The notes under the pieces are model-generated. The model saw only the letters and a program-made list of their open reading frames with translations. It searched no databases and was not told the DNA's origin. Shown piece after piece: positions 15,515 through 25,872 of a stretch of 34,527 nt of DNA. Origin of the DNA: Beijerinckiaceae bacterium (GTDB taxonomy: Bacteria > Pseudomonadota > Alphaproteobacteria > Rhizobiales > Beijerinckiaceae); the NCBI GenBank assembly GCA_947476075.1, contig CANJPM010000010.1, forward strand, positions 1 through 34,527, written 5' to 3'. A program made the translations under genes and the position numbers. Numbering within the stretch: position 1 is the stretch's first letter; the number at the start of each line of letters is the position of its first letter.

Positions 15515-16906
15515 TCACCGCTTCACCTCCCAGCGCGTAGAAAGCTCGCCTGTCGTGGGGTCTTTTGAATCCATCAATTGAACGCCCATCGCCACCAATT
15601 CGTCGCGGATACGATCAGACTCGGCCCAGTTCTTTGAATTGCGCGCTTCAATGCGAGCGTTGATGAGCCGCTGCACGGCCAGCTCGTCAATGCCCGCAGA
15701 AGCCGGACGCCAGCCGTTCCAGGCGCCAAGATCATGCTGGAACAGGCCCAGAAGTCGCCCGCACGCGGCAAGCCGCGCGCCGGCGAACGCAACGCCGTCG
15801 ATAGCTTCCGAATACAATCGGCGCAGATGCGTGATCGCTTCAGGCGTGTTGAGATCGTCACACAGAACAGCCTCAAACTCGGGCGACAGCATGGCTTCCG
15901 CATCCGCATATTGCTTGGCGATCGGATACCAGCGATCCAGCTCGCGCTTGGCTTCGCGCAGCGCCGCAGCCGTCCAGTCGATAGGCTGGCGATAATGGGT
16001 TTTAAGCATATTGAAGCGGGCGACCTCGCCCGGCCAATCTGCCAGCACATCCCGGATGGTGATGAAATTCCCCAGGCTCTTGGACATTTTCTGTCCCTCC
16101 ACCTGCAAAAATCCGTTGTGCATCCAGACATTCGCCATCACGTCGCGCCCAAAGGCGCAGCGCGATTGCGCGATCTCGTTTTCGTGATGCGGGAACACAA
16201 GATCGATGCCGCCGCCGTGAACGTCGAACGTCTCGCCCAGATGTTTCCAGCTCATTGCAGAACATTCGATATGCCAGCCGGGACGGCCCCTGCCCCAAGG
16301 CGAATCCCAACCGGGCTCGTCGTCCTTTGAGGGCTTCCAGAGCACGAAATCAGTATCGCTTTTTTTGTAGGGCGCTACCTCGACGCGGGCTCCGGCGATC
16401 ATCTCATCAAGCGGGCGGCGCGACAGGGCGCCGTAATCGGCCATGGCGGGCACGGAGAACAGCGCATGCCCGTCCGCAGCATAGGCGTGGCCGGATGCAA
16501 TCAGCTTCTCGATAATGGCGATCATCTCGGCGATATGCTCGGTCGCGCGCGGCTGCACGTCGGGATCGAGGCAGCCCAGCGCATGCGCGTCTTCCTGAAA
16601 GATCGCATTGGTGGTTTCGGTCAACTCACGGATGGAGATTCCGCGTTCAGCTGCGCGCGCGTTGATCTTGTCGTCCACGTCAGTGATGTTGCGCACATAG
16701 ATGACATGCGAAGAGCCGTAAAGATGGCGCATCAATCGGTACAACACATCGAAGACGATCAACGGCCGGGCGTTGCCGATGTGCGCGTAATCATAAACCG
16801 TGGGGCCGCACACATACATACGCACCTTGCGCGGATCGATGGGCGCAAAGTCTTCTTTGGAGCGCGTAAGCGTGTTGTAGAGACGCAGATTGTGCGACGT
16901 CGACAT
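15515..16906 (-). CDS. cysS: Cysteinyl-tRNA synthetase
   Basis: Encodes 463 residues, the usual size. This class I enzyme charges tRNA-Cys in the cytosol. Motifs seen are [19 protein letters not shown] (HIGH-type signature plus the first zinc-ligand Cys), [20 protein letters not shown] with the following [18 protein letters not shown] (remaining zinc ligands and substrate site), and KMSKSLGNF (KMSKS loop). The C-terminal anticodon-binding region is complete. The ATG at 16906 has GAGGA eight bases upstream. It is the first gene of the minus-strand run with the GNAT gene and cimA, although a palindromic repeat in the first gap may reduce read-through. Confidence 0.97.
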   Translation of the reverse strand: MSTSHNLRLYNTLTRSKEDFAPIDPRKVRMYVCGPTVYDYAHIGNARPLIVFDVLYRLMRHLYGSSHVIYVRNITDVDDKINARAAERGISIRELTETTNAIFQEDAHALGCLDPDVQPRATEHIAEMIAIIEKLIASGHAYAADGHALFSVPAMADYGALSRRPLDEMIAGARVEVAPYKKSDTDFVLWKPSKDDEPGWDSPWGRGRPGWHIECSAMSWKHLGETFDVHGGGIDLVFPHHENEIAQSRCAFGRDVMANVWMHNGFLQVEGQKMSKSLGNFITIRDVLADWPGEVARFNMLKTHYRQPIDWTAAALREAKRELDRWYPIAKQYADAEAMLSPEFEAVLCDDLNTPEAITHLRRLYSEAIDGVAFAGARLAACGRLLGLFQHDLGAWNGWRPASAGIDELAVQRLINARIEARNSKNWAESDRIRDELVAMGVQLMDSKDPTTGELSTRWEVKR

Positions 16907-17187
16907 AGATAAATCCTCAAGCCTGCTGGCCGGAGCGTCGATCGTTTCTCACGTAGAACAAGGAAACATGGGAAAAGGACGAGCCGCCAGCATTGGTGCT
17001 AGCACGTAATGCAGATGCGGCGAATGTGGTCGCATATCATTTTACAAATCGTCATTTCTTCAAGATGAGCGAGAGGGGGCGTCGCGTCAAGTCAAACGCA
17101 AGCCCGGCGGCTTGTAGCGCGGCGCCTTAACCCGATTTTTACCCGCCTGTCCCATGGTTCAGTCCCAGATTTTGTTTTGGTGTTCCC

Positions 17188-17529
17188 ATGCGCGCTTTCA
17201 ACGACGTCTATAAACGGCTCGCCACCGCTCTGCTGCCAGCCGCAGCTGCGCTGCTGGCGCTCGCCCTCGTCGCCCCCGCGCAGGCCAATTCGCTGAAGGG
17301 CAAGAACGGCAATTACTTGATCCCCGCCGACGGCTCCTATGGCGTCGAAGAATGCATCGCCCAATCGAACGAATGCGGGCGCGTCGTCGCGACCGCCTGG
17401 TGCGAAGCTCATGGCCACGGGGCCGTACGCGCTTTTGGACCCGCCAGCGACGTTACGTTCACCGCTGCCGGGAACGAAAAGGCCAAGCCGGCGCCGCGCA
17501 ATTCAATCGTGATTTCCTGCGAGGAATAA
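17188..17529 (+). CDS. Small secreted protein with four cysteines, unknown function
   Basis: Encodes 113 residues. Residues 1-33 form a clear signal peptide (basic start, then LLPAAAALLALALVAPAQA). The mature part of about 80 residues has four Cys (CIAQSNEC, then AWCEAHGHG, and a final SCEE), compatible with two disulfides. I do not recognise a named domain; the VEECIAQSNECGRVVATAWC pattern suggests a compact periplasmic fold. No good Shine-Dalgarno precedes the ATG. It is convergent with the creA-like gene, with only three bases between the ends. Confidence 0.7.
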   Translation: MRAFNDVYKRLATALLPAAAALLALALVAPAQANSLKGKNGNYLIPADGSYGVEECIAQSNECGRVVATAWCEAHGHGAVRAFGPASDVTFTAAGNEKAKPAPRNSIVISCEE

Positions 17530-17532
17530 GCC

Positions 17533-18096
17533 TCAATCGCTGATGAAATCGGCGCATTTGGGCGCGGTGGCCTCTCCCCACGGCATGATCGGCACGGTGG
17601 ACGTCGAGTTTTGCGGCGAGCCTTCAATCAGCCTGTCTGAATAAGCCATATAGACGAGCACGTTGCGCTTGGGATCGCACCCGCGCACGATTTGCATGCG
17701 CTTGAAAATAAGCGACCGGCGTTCGCGGAACACCACGTCGCCCTGATCTGACTTTTCCTTGAACCGGACAGGCCCGAACTGACGGCAGGCCAACGACACT
17801 TCGGAGCGCTCCTCCGCCAGTCCGAACATGCCCGCGACGCCGCCACGTTCAGGCACGGTATAATGGCAGGCGATGCCGTCAACCAGCGGATCGTCAATGC
17901 CGTAAACTGCGAGTTTATCGTTCGGCGTCAGAAGCTTGAAGACGGTGGACTTTCGGAATACCAGATCAGGGCCGTCCGCCACAGCCGCCATGGGGGCCAG
18001 AGCGCCCGCGCAGGACACGACCAGCGCAAGCGCAAGACGCCGTCCGACAGGACGAGACTTTCCGGGACATGAAGCCAGCTGCGCCATCGAATTCAT
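17533..18096 (-). CDS. creA: CreA family secreted protein
   Basis: Encodes 187 residues. The start at 18096 is set by AGGAGA six bases upstream; the frame extends nine codons beyond. A signal peptide (about residues 15-41, LALALVVSCAGALAPMAAVA) precedes the CreA domain. Diagnostic stretches are VFKLLTPNDKLAVYGIDDP, VDGIACHYTVPERGG, EVSLACRQFGP and RNVLVYMAYSDRLIEGSPQN. CreA is a conserved periplasmic protein of unknown biochemical role, named for its position in the E. coli creABCD locus. No other cre gene is nearby here. It is divergent from the DUF2865 gene. Confidence 0.9.
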   Translation of the reverse strand: MNSMAQLASCPGKSRPVGRRLALALVVSCAGALAPMAAVADGPDLVFRKSTVFKLLTPNDKLAVYGIDDPLVDGIACHYTVPERGGVAGMFGLAEERSEVSLACRQFGPVRFKEKSDQGDVVFRERRSLIFKRMQIVRGCDPKRNVLVYMAYSDRLIEGSPQNSTSTVPIMPWGEATAPKCADFISD

Positions 18097-18259
18097 CGCT
18101 TGTCTCCTGTTACAGACCAGCATATGGCGATCCAGAGCTTCAGGTTTAAGGCTCGCGACGCGTTTGCTCGTTATAAAATCCAGTGCGGTCGCTTAACGCA
18201 AAAACACCATTATTTTACAGTCCATTGCGCCTTCACACGGAATCGGGGACGCTAATCGA

Positions 18260-19333
18260 ATGCGTCAAATCGACGAATCTGCCCATCGAATCGCCCTCCA
18301 CCGCCCCGGTTTTCTGGCGCGGACGCTTGTTTTTGCGGCCAAAAGGGCGCTGACGACGGCCTGCATTATGGTTTGGTGTCTGGCGCCGACGATGGCCCAG
18401 CAGGCCGATTGCCGCAACCTGCAATCCCAGATTGCGGTCTATCCGGTCAGCGACGGCGAGACGCGGGCGCGCGCGGCCATCGCCCAGCGCATGAGCGAGA
18501 TCGACCGGCTGCGCGCTCAGGGACAATCAATCGGCTGCGGACGCCAGCAATTCCTGTTTTTCAATCAAGCGCCGCCAGCCTGCGCCAGCATAGAGCAGCG
18601 TGTTGTGAGTCTGCGCGCATCGCTGCCGGAATTGGAGGCGGCGGCCCAGCGCGCCGGCGGTGGCCGTACGCAATTGATCGCCCGCTTCAACGCCCAATGC
18701 CGGACCCAGCAAACAGCCGCGCCGCAGCGGCGAGGGTTTCTCGAACAATTATTCGGCAGCGACGGCTATCGTCAGGAGCCGCTTGAGGGGCCGGGCGATA
18801 TGACGGAGCCCGTTGAGGAAGGCCCGCAGCGCGGCTCAAAAGCTGTATGCGTGCGCACTTGCGACGGCGGCTTTTTCCCGGTGAGCTATTCAGCAGGAAG
18901 CGGCAATTCCAGCCAATTGGCGGATTTGTGCCGGGCGCAATGCCCGTTTGCGGAAACACGCGTCTACACTTACTCGCCTGCGCGCGACATCGTCGACGCA
19001 GTAAGCGCCGAGGGCGAGCCTTACACGTCGCATCCCAACGCGCTGCGCTTCCGTCGCACCTTCGACAAAACATGCACCTGCCGCCCTCCCGACACCTCTT
19101 GGGCGGAAGCGCTGGCGGGCGCCGAAAAGCTGCTGAACCGCGACCGGCGCGACGTCATCGTGACGCAGGAAAAGTCCGACGAGATGGCTCGTCCCAAAAA
19201 CTTGCGCCCGAACCAGGCTCCGCAAGGCAGGACTGAACAAAAGCCCGCTGCTGAAAACCAGGGGCAGAAGCCGCCCCAGCGTCGCGCCCCCGTGACCGCC
19301 GAGTCAGCGCCCTTCTCACATCGTGGCGATTAG
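18260..19333 (+). CDS. DUF2865 domain secreted protein
   Basis: Encodes 357 residues. A hydrophobic export segment at about residues 27-46 ends near [10 protein letters not shown] helical region (about 60-150) contains four Cys. The DUF2865 core (about 195-280) is recognisable by [36 protein letters not shown] and [10 protein letters not shown], a Cys-rich module. The tail is rich in Pro, Gln and Arg and probably disordered. The family is largely restricted to Hyphomicrobiales and has no known function; a role in the cell envelope is a guess from the export signal. The stop overlaps the convergent gltX end by four bases. Confidence 0.85.
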   Translation: MRQIDESAHRIALHRPGFLARTLVFAAKRALTTACIMVWCLAPTMAQQADCRNLQSQIAVYPVSDGETRARAAIAQRMSEIDRLRAQGQSIGCGRQQFLFFNQAPPACASIEQRVVSLRASLPELEAAAQRAGGGRTQLIARFNAQCRTQQTAAPQRRGFLEQLFGSDGYRQEPLEGPGDMTEPVEEGPQRGSKAVCVRTCDGGFFPVSYSAGSGNSSQLADLCRAQCPFAETRVYTYSPARDIVDAVSAEGEPYTSHPNALRFRRTFDKTCTCRPPDTSWAEALAGAEKLLNRDRRDVIVTQEKSDEMARPKNLRPNQAPQGRTEQKPAAENQGQKPPQRRAPVTAESAPFSHRGD

Positions 19334-20700
19334 GCGCCCGCAAGCCGCGCCAACGCACGCGTGCGGCCGATCAGCGGCAACAACGCCGCCAGTTCCGGCC
19401 CGCTCTCGCGGCCCGTCAGCGCCAGCCGCAACGGATGGAACAGCGCCTTGCCTTTGGCGCCGGTGCGCGCCTTAACAGCTTCGGTCCATATTTTCCATGT
19501 CGTGGAATCCCAAGGCTCCTGCGGCAGAACTTCCGCTGCCGCATGCGCAAATTCGGCATCCTCAATCGCGGGCGCAATGTCCCCGAACGCAACCGGCCAC
19601 CAGATGGCGGCGTCGCCCAGGCGCTCCAGGTTGGGCCGCACAGCAAGCCAGAACGCTTCCGCCTGCACGCCCTCAATTCCCAAATCGCCCAGGCGCGCCT
19701 GCACGTCTCCAAATCCGTAAGCGTGCAACGTGCGCGCCGACAGCGCGGCAAGCTCGCTCTCGTCGAACTTGGCCATGTGATGCGAAGCGTGCGACACGTC
19801 GGCGATCACCGCCAATTCATCAAGCGAAGCCACCGCCTGCACGTTGTCGGACGACCCCGTGAGCACAGCGAGCGCAGCCACCGCCAGCGGCTCAACGCCA
19901 GCCTCGCGCAGGCTGCCCAGAGACAGCGCGCCGCTGCGCTTGGAAAGCCCTTCGCCAGAGGCGGCGGCGAGCAAATTATGATGCGCGAAATCGAGCGCCG
20001 CACCTGTTGGCGACAGCACGCGGAAGATCTGAATTTGCACCGCTGTATTGGTGACGTGATCCTCGCCGCGAATGATGTGCGTCACGCCAAGATCAATATC
20101 GTCGACCACCGATGGCAGCGTATAAAGATAAGCTCCATCCTCTCGCACCATCACCGGATCGGACAGCGAGCTGCAATCAATGCGGCTCGGGCCGCGCGCA
20201 AGATCGTTCCATTCGATGATTTCGGTATCAAGACGAAAACGCCAGTGCGGCTTGCGCCCCTGCGCTTCCAGCGCCGCACGATCCGCCTCCGTGAGCGCCA
20301 GGCCCGCACGATCATAGACCGGCGGCAAGCCGCGACCAGCCAACCGTTTGCGTTTGCGATCCAGCTCTTCCTGCGTCTCGTAGCAAGCATAAATGCGCCC
20401 CATGTCGCGCAGGCGCGCCATCGCGGCATGATATAGCGCAAACCGCTCGGACTGACGCACGATTACGTCGGGTTCAATACCGAGCCAGCGCAAATCGGCC
20501 TCGATAGCGTCGGCGTATTCCGCGCGCGAACGCTCCAGATCAGTGTCGTCGAAGCGCAGCACAAAGCGCCCGCCCCGCTTGCGCGCGAAAAGATAGTTGA
20601 ACACCGCCGTACGGGCGTTGCCAATATGGATGCGCCCCGTGGGGGACGGCGCGAAACGCACGACGGGCGCGCTGGCGGGAGCTGTGCTGGGCAATGTCAT
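19330..20700 (-). CDS. gltX: Glutamyl-tRNA synthetase, first copy
   Basis: Encodes 456 residues. The start at 20700 has GAGG six bases upstream; a GTG two codons earlier would overlap that site. It has class I motifs [20 protein letters not shown] (HIGH type) and [14 protein letters not shown] (KMSKS equivalent), plus the [18 protein letters not shown] insertion. The C-terminal anticodon-binding part is complete. The cytosolic enzyme attaches glutamate to tRNA-Glu. Alphaproteobacteria commonly carry two GltX forms and form Gln-tRNA by GatCAB amidation. This copy is clearly diverged from the second one at 31065. Which copy charges tRNA-Gln cannot be told from this window. Confidence 0.95.
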   Translation of the reverse strand: MTLPSTAPASAPVVRFAPSPTGRIHIGNARTAVFNYLFARKRGGRFVLRFDDTDLERSRAEYADAIEADLRWLGIEPDVIVRQSERFALYHAAMARLRDMGRIYACYETQEELDRKRKRLAGRGLPPVYDRAGLALTEADRAALEAQGRKPHWRFRLDTEIIEWNDLARGPSRIDCSSLSDPVMVREDGAYLYTLPSVVDDIDLGVTHIIRGEDHVTNTAVQIQIFRVLSPTGAALDFAHHNLLAAASGEGLSKRSGALSLGSLREAGVEPLAVAALAVLTGSSDNVQAVASLDELAVIADVSHASHHMAKFDESELAALSARTLHAYGFGDVQARLGDLGIEGVQAEAFWLAVRPNLERLGDAAIWWPVAFGDIAPAIEDAEFAHAAAEVLPQEPWDSTTWKIWTEAVKARTGAKGKALFHPLRLALTGRESGPELAALLPLIGRTRALARLAGA

Positions 20701-20815
20701 AAACACCTCTTAACCCAATCAGGAGGCGACGTCAGCATCGGGTGTTGCGCAGCTCCAAACACTCTTCTCGAATCGTATTTTTCGACTTATGATCATATCG
20801 TCGTCAACCAATTGA

Positions 20816-20828
20816 AAAGGAGGTGATC
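20816..20828 (+). promoter_or_regulatory. Exceptionally long Shine-Dalgarno, complementary to 13 bases of the 16S 3' end
   Basis: AAAGGAGGTGATC matches the complement of the 16S rRNA 3' terminus over 13 bases. The GGAGG core is seven bases before a GTG start. It is the strongest ribosome site seen in the window and is the reason for calling the 24-codon ORF behind it. Confidence 0.7.
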
Positions 20829-20830
20829 GA

Positions 20831-20905
20831 GTGTCTCATTGTCACAAGCCGCAGATGCCGGTCGTGGGATTCAGGTCTCCTCGTGAGGTCTTCCGCCCCG
20901 CGTGA
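20831..20905 (+). CDS. 24-residue small ORF in its own transcription unit
   Basis: A GTG start at 20831 follows the full-length Shine-Dalgarno. The peptide begins M-S-H-C-H-K-P-Q, contains VVGFRSPREV and ends VFRPA before TGA at 20903-20905. It is basic and non-hydrophobic, with Cys and His close together. It lies on the plus strand between two minus-strand genes (gltX start at 20700 and AEC permease end at 21000). A strong terminator follows, while no further gene on this strand does, so the transcript would carry only this ORF. I recognise no family. It could be a real micropeptide, or the ORF may be incidental to a structured RNA. Confidence 0.5.
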   Translation: MSHCHKPQMPVVGFRSPREVFRPA

Positions 20906-20952
20906 GCGGCGCGTCATAGTCCCCTCCCCGCACATCGCGGACACGGACAATG

Positions 20953-20994
20953 GAAGGGCCGCGCCGGAGCAATCCGGGCGGCCCTTCTTGTTTT
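20953..20994 (+). terminator. Rho-independent terminator of the small-ORF unit
   Basis: A perfect 10-bp outer stem (GAAGGGCCGC at 20953-20962, GCGGCCCTTC at 20978-20987) is extended by an inner CCGG/CCGG pair and followed by TTGTTTT. The T-rich tail is on the plus strand only, so it serves the small-ORF transcript rather than the AEC gene ending at 21000. Confidence 0.85.
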
Positions 20995-20999
20995 GAGCG

Positions 21000-21893
21000 C
21001 TAGAGCACGCTCAGCAGGAACAGCGGCAGCGCGACAACTGACATCAGCGTCGAAATCACCACCACGCCAGCTACTTCCTGCGGATCGTTATTGTAGCGGG
21101 CGGCGAACAGATAGTTCAGCACCGCCGCAGGCATGGCGCTTTGAATAACCACGACGCCGCGCGCCACGCCTTCAAGCCCAAGCCCCCACGCCACCAGCCA
21201 ACCGATAGCAAAGCCGCCGAGGAGCCGCACACCGCCAAAGAAGGCGTTACGCCCAAAGGAGGCCACGCTCAGCGACGCAAGCGCATGCCCGAGCGATAGC
21301 AGCATAAGCGGTACTGTGATTGCACCCAGCAGGCTGACGGCGCGCTGCGCCACCACGGGCAATTGAATATCCCAGTTCAGCAAAATAAATGTGAACACCA
21401 GCGCCCACATCATCGGCATTTGCAAAATTCGCCGGAAACCAAGCCCGCCAGCGGCCAGCGCCTGCCCAAAAGTGTAATTGGACACGCTGGAGACCGCAAA
21501 GCATGCAATCGCCAAACCCAGCCCGCGCTCGCCGAACGCGAACAGGCATAGCGGCAGGCCCATATTGCCGCCATTGGTCCAGATCAGCGAGGGCAGATAG
21601 GTGCGCACGGGCAGGCCCATGCCGCGCACCAGAGCCCAGCCTGAAGCGGCGGCCAGCGACAGGCAGAGCGCAGACGCCAATCCCATTTCCGCCAAAGCCG
21701 CTGGCGCAAGGCCCGCACGCGTAAACGTATCGAGCACGAGGCATGGCGTGGAAATGCCGTTGACGATGAGCGCGACGAAGGCGGAGTCAAACGTTTTGCC
21801 AGCACGCGCCCAGCCATAGCCGACGGCCGCAATGATGAAGACCGGCCCGACAACGTCGAGCAAAATGCCGAAAACCTGCCCGATAGAATGCAC
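21000..21893 (-). CDS. AEC family transporter (auxin efflux carrier type)
   Basis: Encodes 297 residues with about ten helices in two halves. Family features are LIVNGISTPCLVLDTFTRAG in the first half, IWTNGGNMGLPLCLFAFGE (the conserved N-x-G-N-x-G-L/F-P crossover motif), and VIQSAMPAAVLNYLFAARYN in the second half. Bacterial AEC proteins are secondary transporters of carboxylates such as malate or malonate; the auxin name does not imply that substrate. The start is GTG at 21893 with a GGGGG stretch upstream. It is last in the minus-strand series after a small secreted protein, 95 nt away. Confidence 0.9.
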   Translation of the reverse strand: MHSIGQVFGILLDVVGPVFIIAAVGYGWARAGKTFDSAFVALIVNGISTPCLVLDTFTRAGLAPAALAEMGLASALCLSLAAASGWALVRGMGLPVRTYLPSLIWTNGGNMGLPLCLFAFGERGLGLAIACFAVSSVSNYTFGQALAAGGLGFRRILQMPMMWALVFTFILLNWDIQLPVVAQRAVSLLGAITVPLMLLSLGHALASLSVASFGRNAFFGGVRLLGGFAIGWLVAWGLGLEGVARGVVVIQSAMPAAVLNYLFAARYNNDPQEVAGVVVISTLMSVVALPLFLLSVL

Positions 21894-21963
21894 GCCGCGC
21901 CCCCGTTCAAGCGGGCAGCGTTAGCCCATTGGCGGCGGCGCGACCAGCCCCGTCAAGCCCGGC

Positions 21964-21989
21964 GGAACAAGCTCGACTGGAACAAGCTC
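21964..21989. repeat. Short 15-bp-period direct repeat at the end of a small gene
   Basis: GGAACAAGCTC occurs at 21964-21974 and 21979-21989, a period of 15 bp. The second copy touches the stop codon of the small secreted protein gene. If the stop were read through, the repeat would encode a repeated Ser-Leu-Phe. Confidence 0.7.
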
Positions 21990-22291
21990 TAGCGGAAAAT
22001 GTCGTGGCTGTATTCTTCGCAGCGATAGCCAATGAAGCATTGGGGCGCGTCGGCGGTCGGCACCCAGGCCGGTTTGGTGATTTCCGAGGGCGTACAGAAG
22101 CCGCGGGTATTCACGAACCGGTCGTAGGTCTGCCCGCCAGTGCTGAGCACAATGGCGCCGGCCCGCATCACGACGCCATGAGCCTGCGCGCAGGACATGT
22201 TGACCGTGTTTGGCCTGGCTTGAGCATTGGCTGCAGAGGCGCTGAGCAACACACCGGCCAGCAGGCCGCCAGCAATCATATGTGCGCGCAT
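21989..22291 (-). CDS. Small secreted protein, unknown function
   Basis: Encodes 100 residues. A signal peptide covers residues 1-24 (MIAGGLLAGVLLSASAANAQA). The mature part of about 76 residues has four Cys (NMSCAQAHG, RGFCTPSE, QCFIGYRCEEY), probably paired as disulfides. I do not recognise a named domain; similar short exported proteins are common in Hyphomicrobiales. AGGAGATG precedes the ATG. It lies 25 nt after the old-yellow-enzyme gene and may be co-transcribed with it. Confidence 0.75.
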   Translation of the reverse strand: MRAHMIAGGLLAGVLLSASAANAQARPNTVNMSCAQAHGVVMRAGAIVLSTGGQTYDRFVNTRGFCTPSEITKPAWVPTADAPQCFIGYRCEEYSHDIFR

Positions 22292-22316
22292 TGTTTCATC
22301 TCCTAAAAATCAGGGC

Positions 22317-23369
22317 TCAGTCAGCCGTCGGATAATCGACGTAACCCTTGGCTCCGCCGCCATAGATAGTGGCGCCGTCGGCTTCGGCCAGTGCCTGACC
22401 CAAGCGCATACGGTTTACCAAATCCGGATTGGCTATATAGGGCTTGCCGAACACGATCGCATCCGCGCCCCCGGACTCGAGAAGGACATCTCCGCTCGTC
22501 CGGTCAAAACCGGCGCCGGCGAGATACAAACCCTTGAACAGCGGACGCAATAGCGCATGGACCTCGTAACCGCCCTGTTTGGCGCCGTGCAGATAGGCGA
22601 TTCCGCGACCTGACAATTGCTGGGCAATGTATGGATAAATCGCCTCGGCGTCGGGGTCCTGCACGTCATTGAACTTGATGCGCGGCGAAAGTTTCAGGCC
22701 GACGCGCTCGCGGCCGATTGCGTCCGCAACCAGATCGGCGACCAGCAGCAAAAAGCGGGAGCGGTTTTCCACCGAGCCGCCGTAGATGTCCGTGCGCGTG
22801 TTGATGCTGGCGTCGAGAAACTGGTGGATCAGATAGCCGGACGCCGCGTGAATCTCGACGCCGTCAAAGCCCGCCTCCATCGCCCGCCGGGCGGCGCTGG
22901 CGAACTCGGCCGCAACGCCCGCAATCTCGTCAGTCTCCAGAGCGCGCGGAACCACATGCGGCTTCTGGCCGGCATCGGTCCAGTTCTTGCCGTTGATGGC
23001 GATGGCGCTTGGGGCCACAGGCTGCGCCCCGCCGGGCAGAAAGTCGGGCATCGCGACGCGGCCAGTATGGAACAGCTGCGCGAACATGCGCCCGCCCTTG
23101 ACGCGCACCGCGTCCGTAACCTGCTTCCAGCCCGCGACCTGCGCATCATTGGCCAGCCCCGGCGTGCGCACATAGCCCTTGGCCATATCGGACACGTAGA
23201 TCGCCTCCGACAGGATCAGCCCGCAATCGGCGCGCTGGGCGTAATAATCGGCCACCATGTCCTGCGGAACGCCATTGGCGTCAGCACGAGAACGCGTCAT
23301 CGGCGCCATGATGATGCGATTGGGGAGAGCGAGTGGGCCAACGCGCAGGGGATCGAAGATGCTGGTCAT
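22317..23369 (-). CDS. Old yellow enzyme family FMN-dependent alkene reductase
   Basis: Encodes 350 residues. The start at 23369 has GGAGG five bases upstream; a longer frame to 23432 has no such site. It is a TIM-barrel flavoenzyme using NAD(P)H to reduce activated C=C bonds or nitro compounds, as in the NemA group. Motifs are ALPNRIIMAPMTRSRADANG, QLFHTGRVAMPDFLPGG, FDGVEIHAASGYLIHQFLD and NTRTDIYGGSVENRSRF. In the catalytic pocket the usual HxxN pair appears as His-Ala-Ala-Ser, so the Asn is replaced by Ser while the His and the Tyr of GYL remain. It lies 67 nt downstream of eno with a long hairpin between. Confidence 0.9.
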   Translation of the reverse strand: MTSIFDPLRVGPLALPNRIIMAPMTRSRADANGVPQDMVADYYAQRADCGLILSEAIYVSDMAKGYVRTPGLANDAQVAGWKQVTDAVRVKGGRMFAQLFHTGRVAMPDFLPGGAQPVAPSAIAINGKNWTDAGQKPHVVPRALETDEIAGVAAEFASAARRAMEAGFDGVEIHAASGYLIHQFLDASINTRTDIYGGSVENRSRFLLLVADLVADAIGRERVGLKLSPRIKFNDVQDPDAEAIYPYIAQQLSGRGIAYLHGAKQGGYEVHALLRPLFKGLYLAGAGFDRTSGDVLLESGGADAIVFGKPYIANPDLVNRMRLGQALAEADGATIYGGGAKGYVDYPTAD

Positions 23370-23395
23370 GGGAGCCTCCGGATTCTTGTTGGTTA

Positions 23396-23433
23396 TTTGC
23401 GGCCTGCGCGCGGCGAGGCGCGCAGGCCGCAAA
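23396..23433. other. Perfect 16-bp inverted repeat between eno and the reductase gene
   Basis: TTTGCGGCCTGCGCGC (23396-23411) and its exact complement (23418-23433) flank a 6-nt loop. It begins four bases after the eno stop codon. Neither strand has a T-run after it, so it is not a canonical intrinsic terminator. It could protect the eno mRNA end, attenuate read-through into the reductase gene, or act with Rho. Confidence 0.75.
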
Positions 23434-23436
23434 CCA

Positions 23437-24741
<1,305 letters not shown>

Positions 24742-24840
24742 TCAAAATGTGAGCTTTGTTTATGCGAGGACGCGCGCAAGCGAAAGGGGGCAGGCCACGC
24801 TCGCCCTCCCCTTAGACGCGCGCAGGTCCATATCGATTAT

Positions 24841-24872
24841 AAAAAGAAAAACGGCCGGGACGAGCCCGGCCG
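24841..24872 (-). terminator. Rho-independent terminator of the Bug receptor gene
   Basis: Read on the minus strand, an 8-bp stem CGGCCGGG/CCCGGCCG (24872-24865 with 24859-24852) closes a 5-nt loop and is followed by TTTTTCTTTTT. It starts 25 nt after the receptor stop codon and separates it from eno. Confidence 0.92.
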
Positions 24873-24897
24873 CAAACGCAGTCTTTGATGCTGACGA

Positions 24898-25872
24898 TCA
24901 CTGCGGTTCGATGCCTGCCGCCTTGATGATCGGCCCCATCTTCTCAATGTCCGCGGCCAGGCGCGCATCGGCTTCCTTGCCAGTGTCCTTGTTGACAATG
25001 GCGCCTACCGTCTCGAGGAATTTCGCCGTCTCGGGATTATTGCCAATCTGTTGCAACCAGCCGTCCATCTTGGCGACGATGGCGTCCGGCGTGCCCTTCG
25101 GGAAATAAACGCCCCACCAGGGCGCGAACTCGTAACCCTTGAGGCCGGCTTCCTGCATGGTCGGCACACCGGGGAACGAGGGCGAACGCATGGCTGTCGT
25201 CACGGCTATCGCACGCAGGCGACCCGCACGCACCTGACCAGCTGCGTAAGTACCATCCATGATCATCATGTCGAGCGTGCCATTGGTCACGTCGGGCATG
25301 GCGTCGGGTGCGGTGCGATAGGAAACGCCGACAGCTTCCGTGCCAGTCATCGCCTTGAACAGCTCTGACGACATCAACGCAGTCTGGTTGGTGTAGCCAT
25401 ACTTGTTCTGCTTCTTCGACTTCAGGTGCTTGATCACGTCGTCGACGGTTTTTAACGGCGAATCCGGCGCCACGACCATGACGAAGACGATCTGCGCAAA
25501 CGTGCCCGCCGCCTTGAAATCCTTCACCGTATCGAACGGCAGCGATTTGAACAGGAACGGATTGGCCGCCATATTGGAGCTGGCGATGAACAGGATGCTG
25601 TTGCCGTCCGGCTTGGCGGTGGCGACCAGATTGGCCGCAATATTGCTGTTGGCACCCGGCTTGTTCTCAACAATAACTGGTTTGCCGGCGAGCTCCGAAA
25701 TCTTTTGCGTAAAATGGCGGCCGAGAATGTCGGCGCCGCTACCGGCGGGAAACCCGATAAAAATACGCAATGGGCCGTTCGGCCATTCCGCCTGCGCAAA
25801 CGCGGCAGCCCCGCTGCCGCCATACGTGAGCGCACCTGCTGCGATTCCGCCCAAAACCTGCCTGCGATCCAT
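24898..25872 (-). CDS. Periplasmic Bug/TctC-type solute receptor, second
   Basis: Encodes 324 residues. The N-terminus MDRRQVLGGIAAGALTYGGS has a Tat-like shape (RRQ then a hydrophobic stretch) and the cleavage site is near AAAFAQA. The Bug-family fold is clear: WPNGPLRIFIGFPAGSGADI, KPVIVENKPGANSNIAANLV (ligand loop), VMVVAPDSPLKTVDDVIKHL and FPGVPTMQEAGLKGYEFAPW. No TctA or TctB permease lies nearby, as is usual for the many orphan Bug receptors of proteobacteria. The ligand is unknown. GAGGGACGG precedes the ATG. It is not closely similar to the receptor at 1333. Confidence 0.92.
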   Translation of the reverse strand: MDRRQVLGGIAAGALTYGGSGAAAFAQAEWPNGPLRIFIGFPAGSGADILGRHFTQKISELAGKPVIVENKPGANSNIAANLVATAKPDGNSILFIASSNMAANPFLFKSLPFDTVKDFKAAGTFAQIVFVMVVAPDSPLKTVDDVIKHLKSKKQNKYGYTNQTALMSSELFKAMTGTEAVGVSYRTAPDAMPDVTNGTLDMMIMDGTYAAGQVRAGRLRAIAVTTAMRSPSFPGVPTMQEAGLKGYEFAPWWGVYFPKGTPDAIVAKMDGWLQQIGNNPETAKFLETVGAIVNKDTGKEADARLAADIEKMGPIIKAAGIEPQ

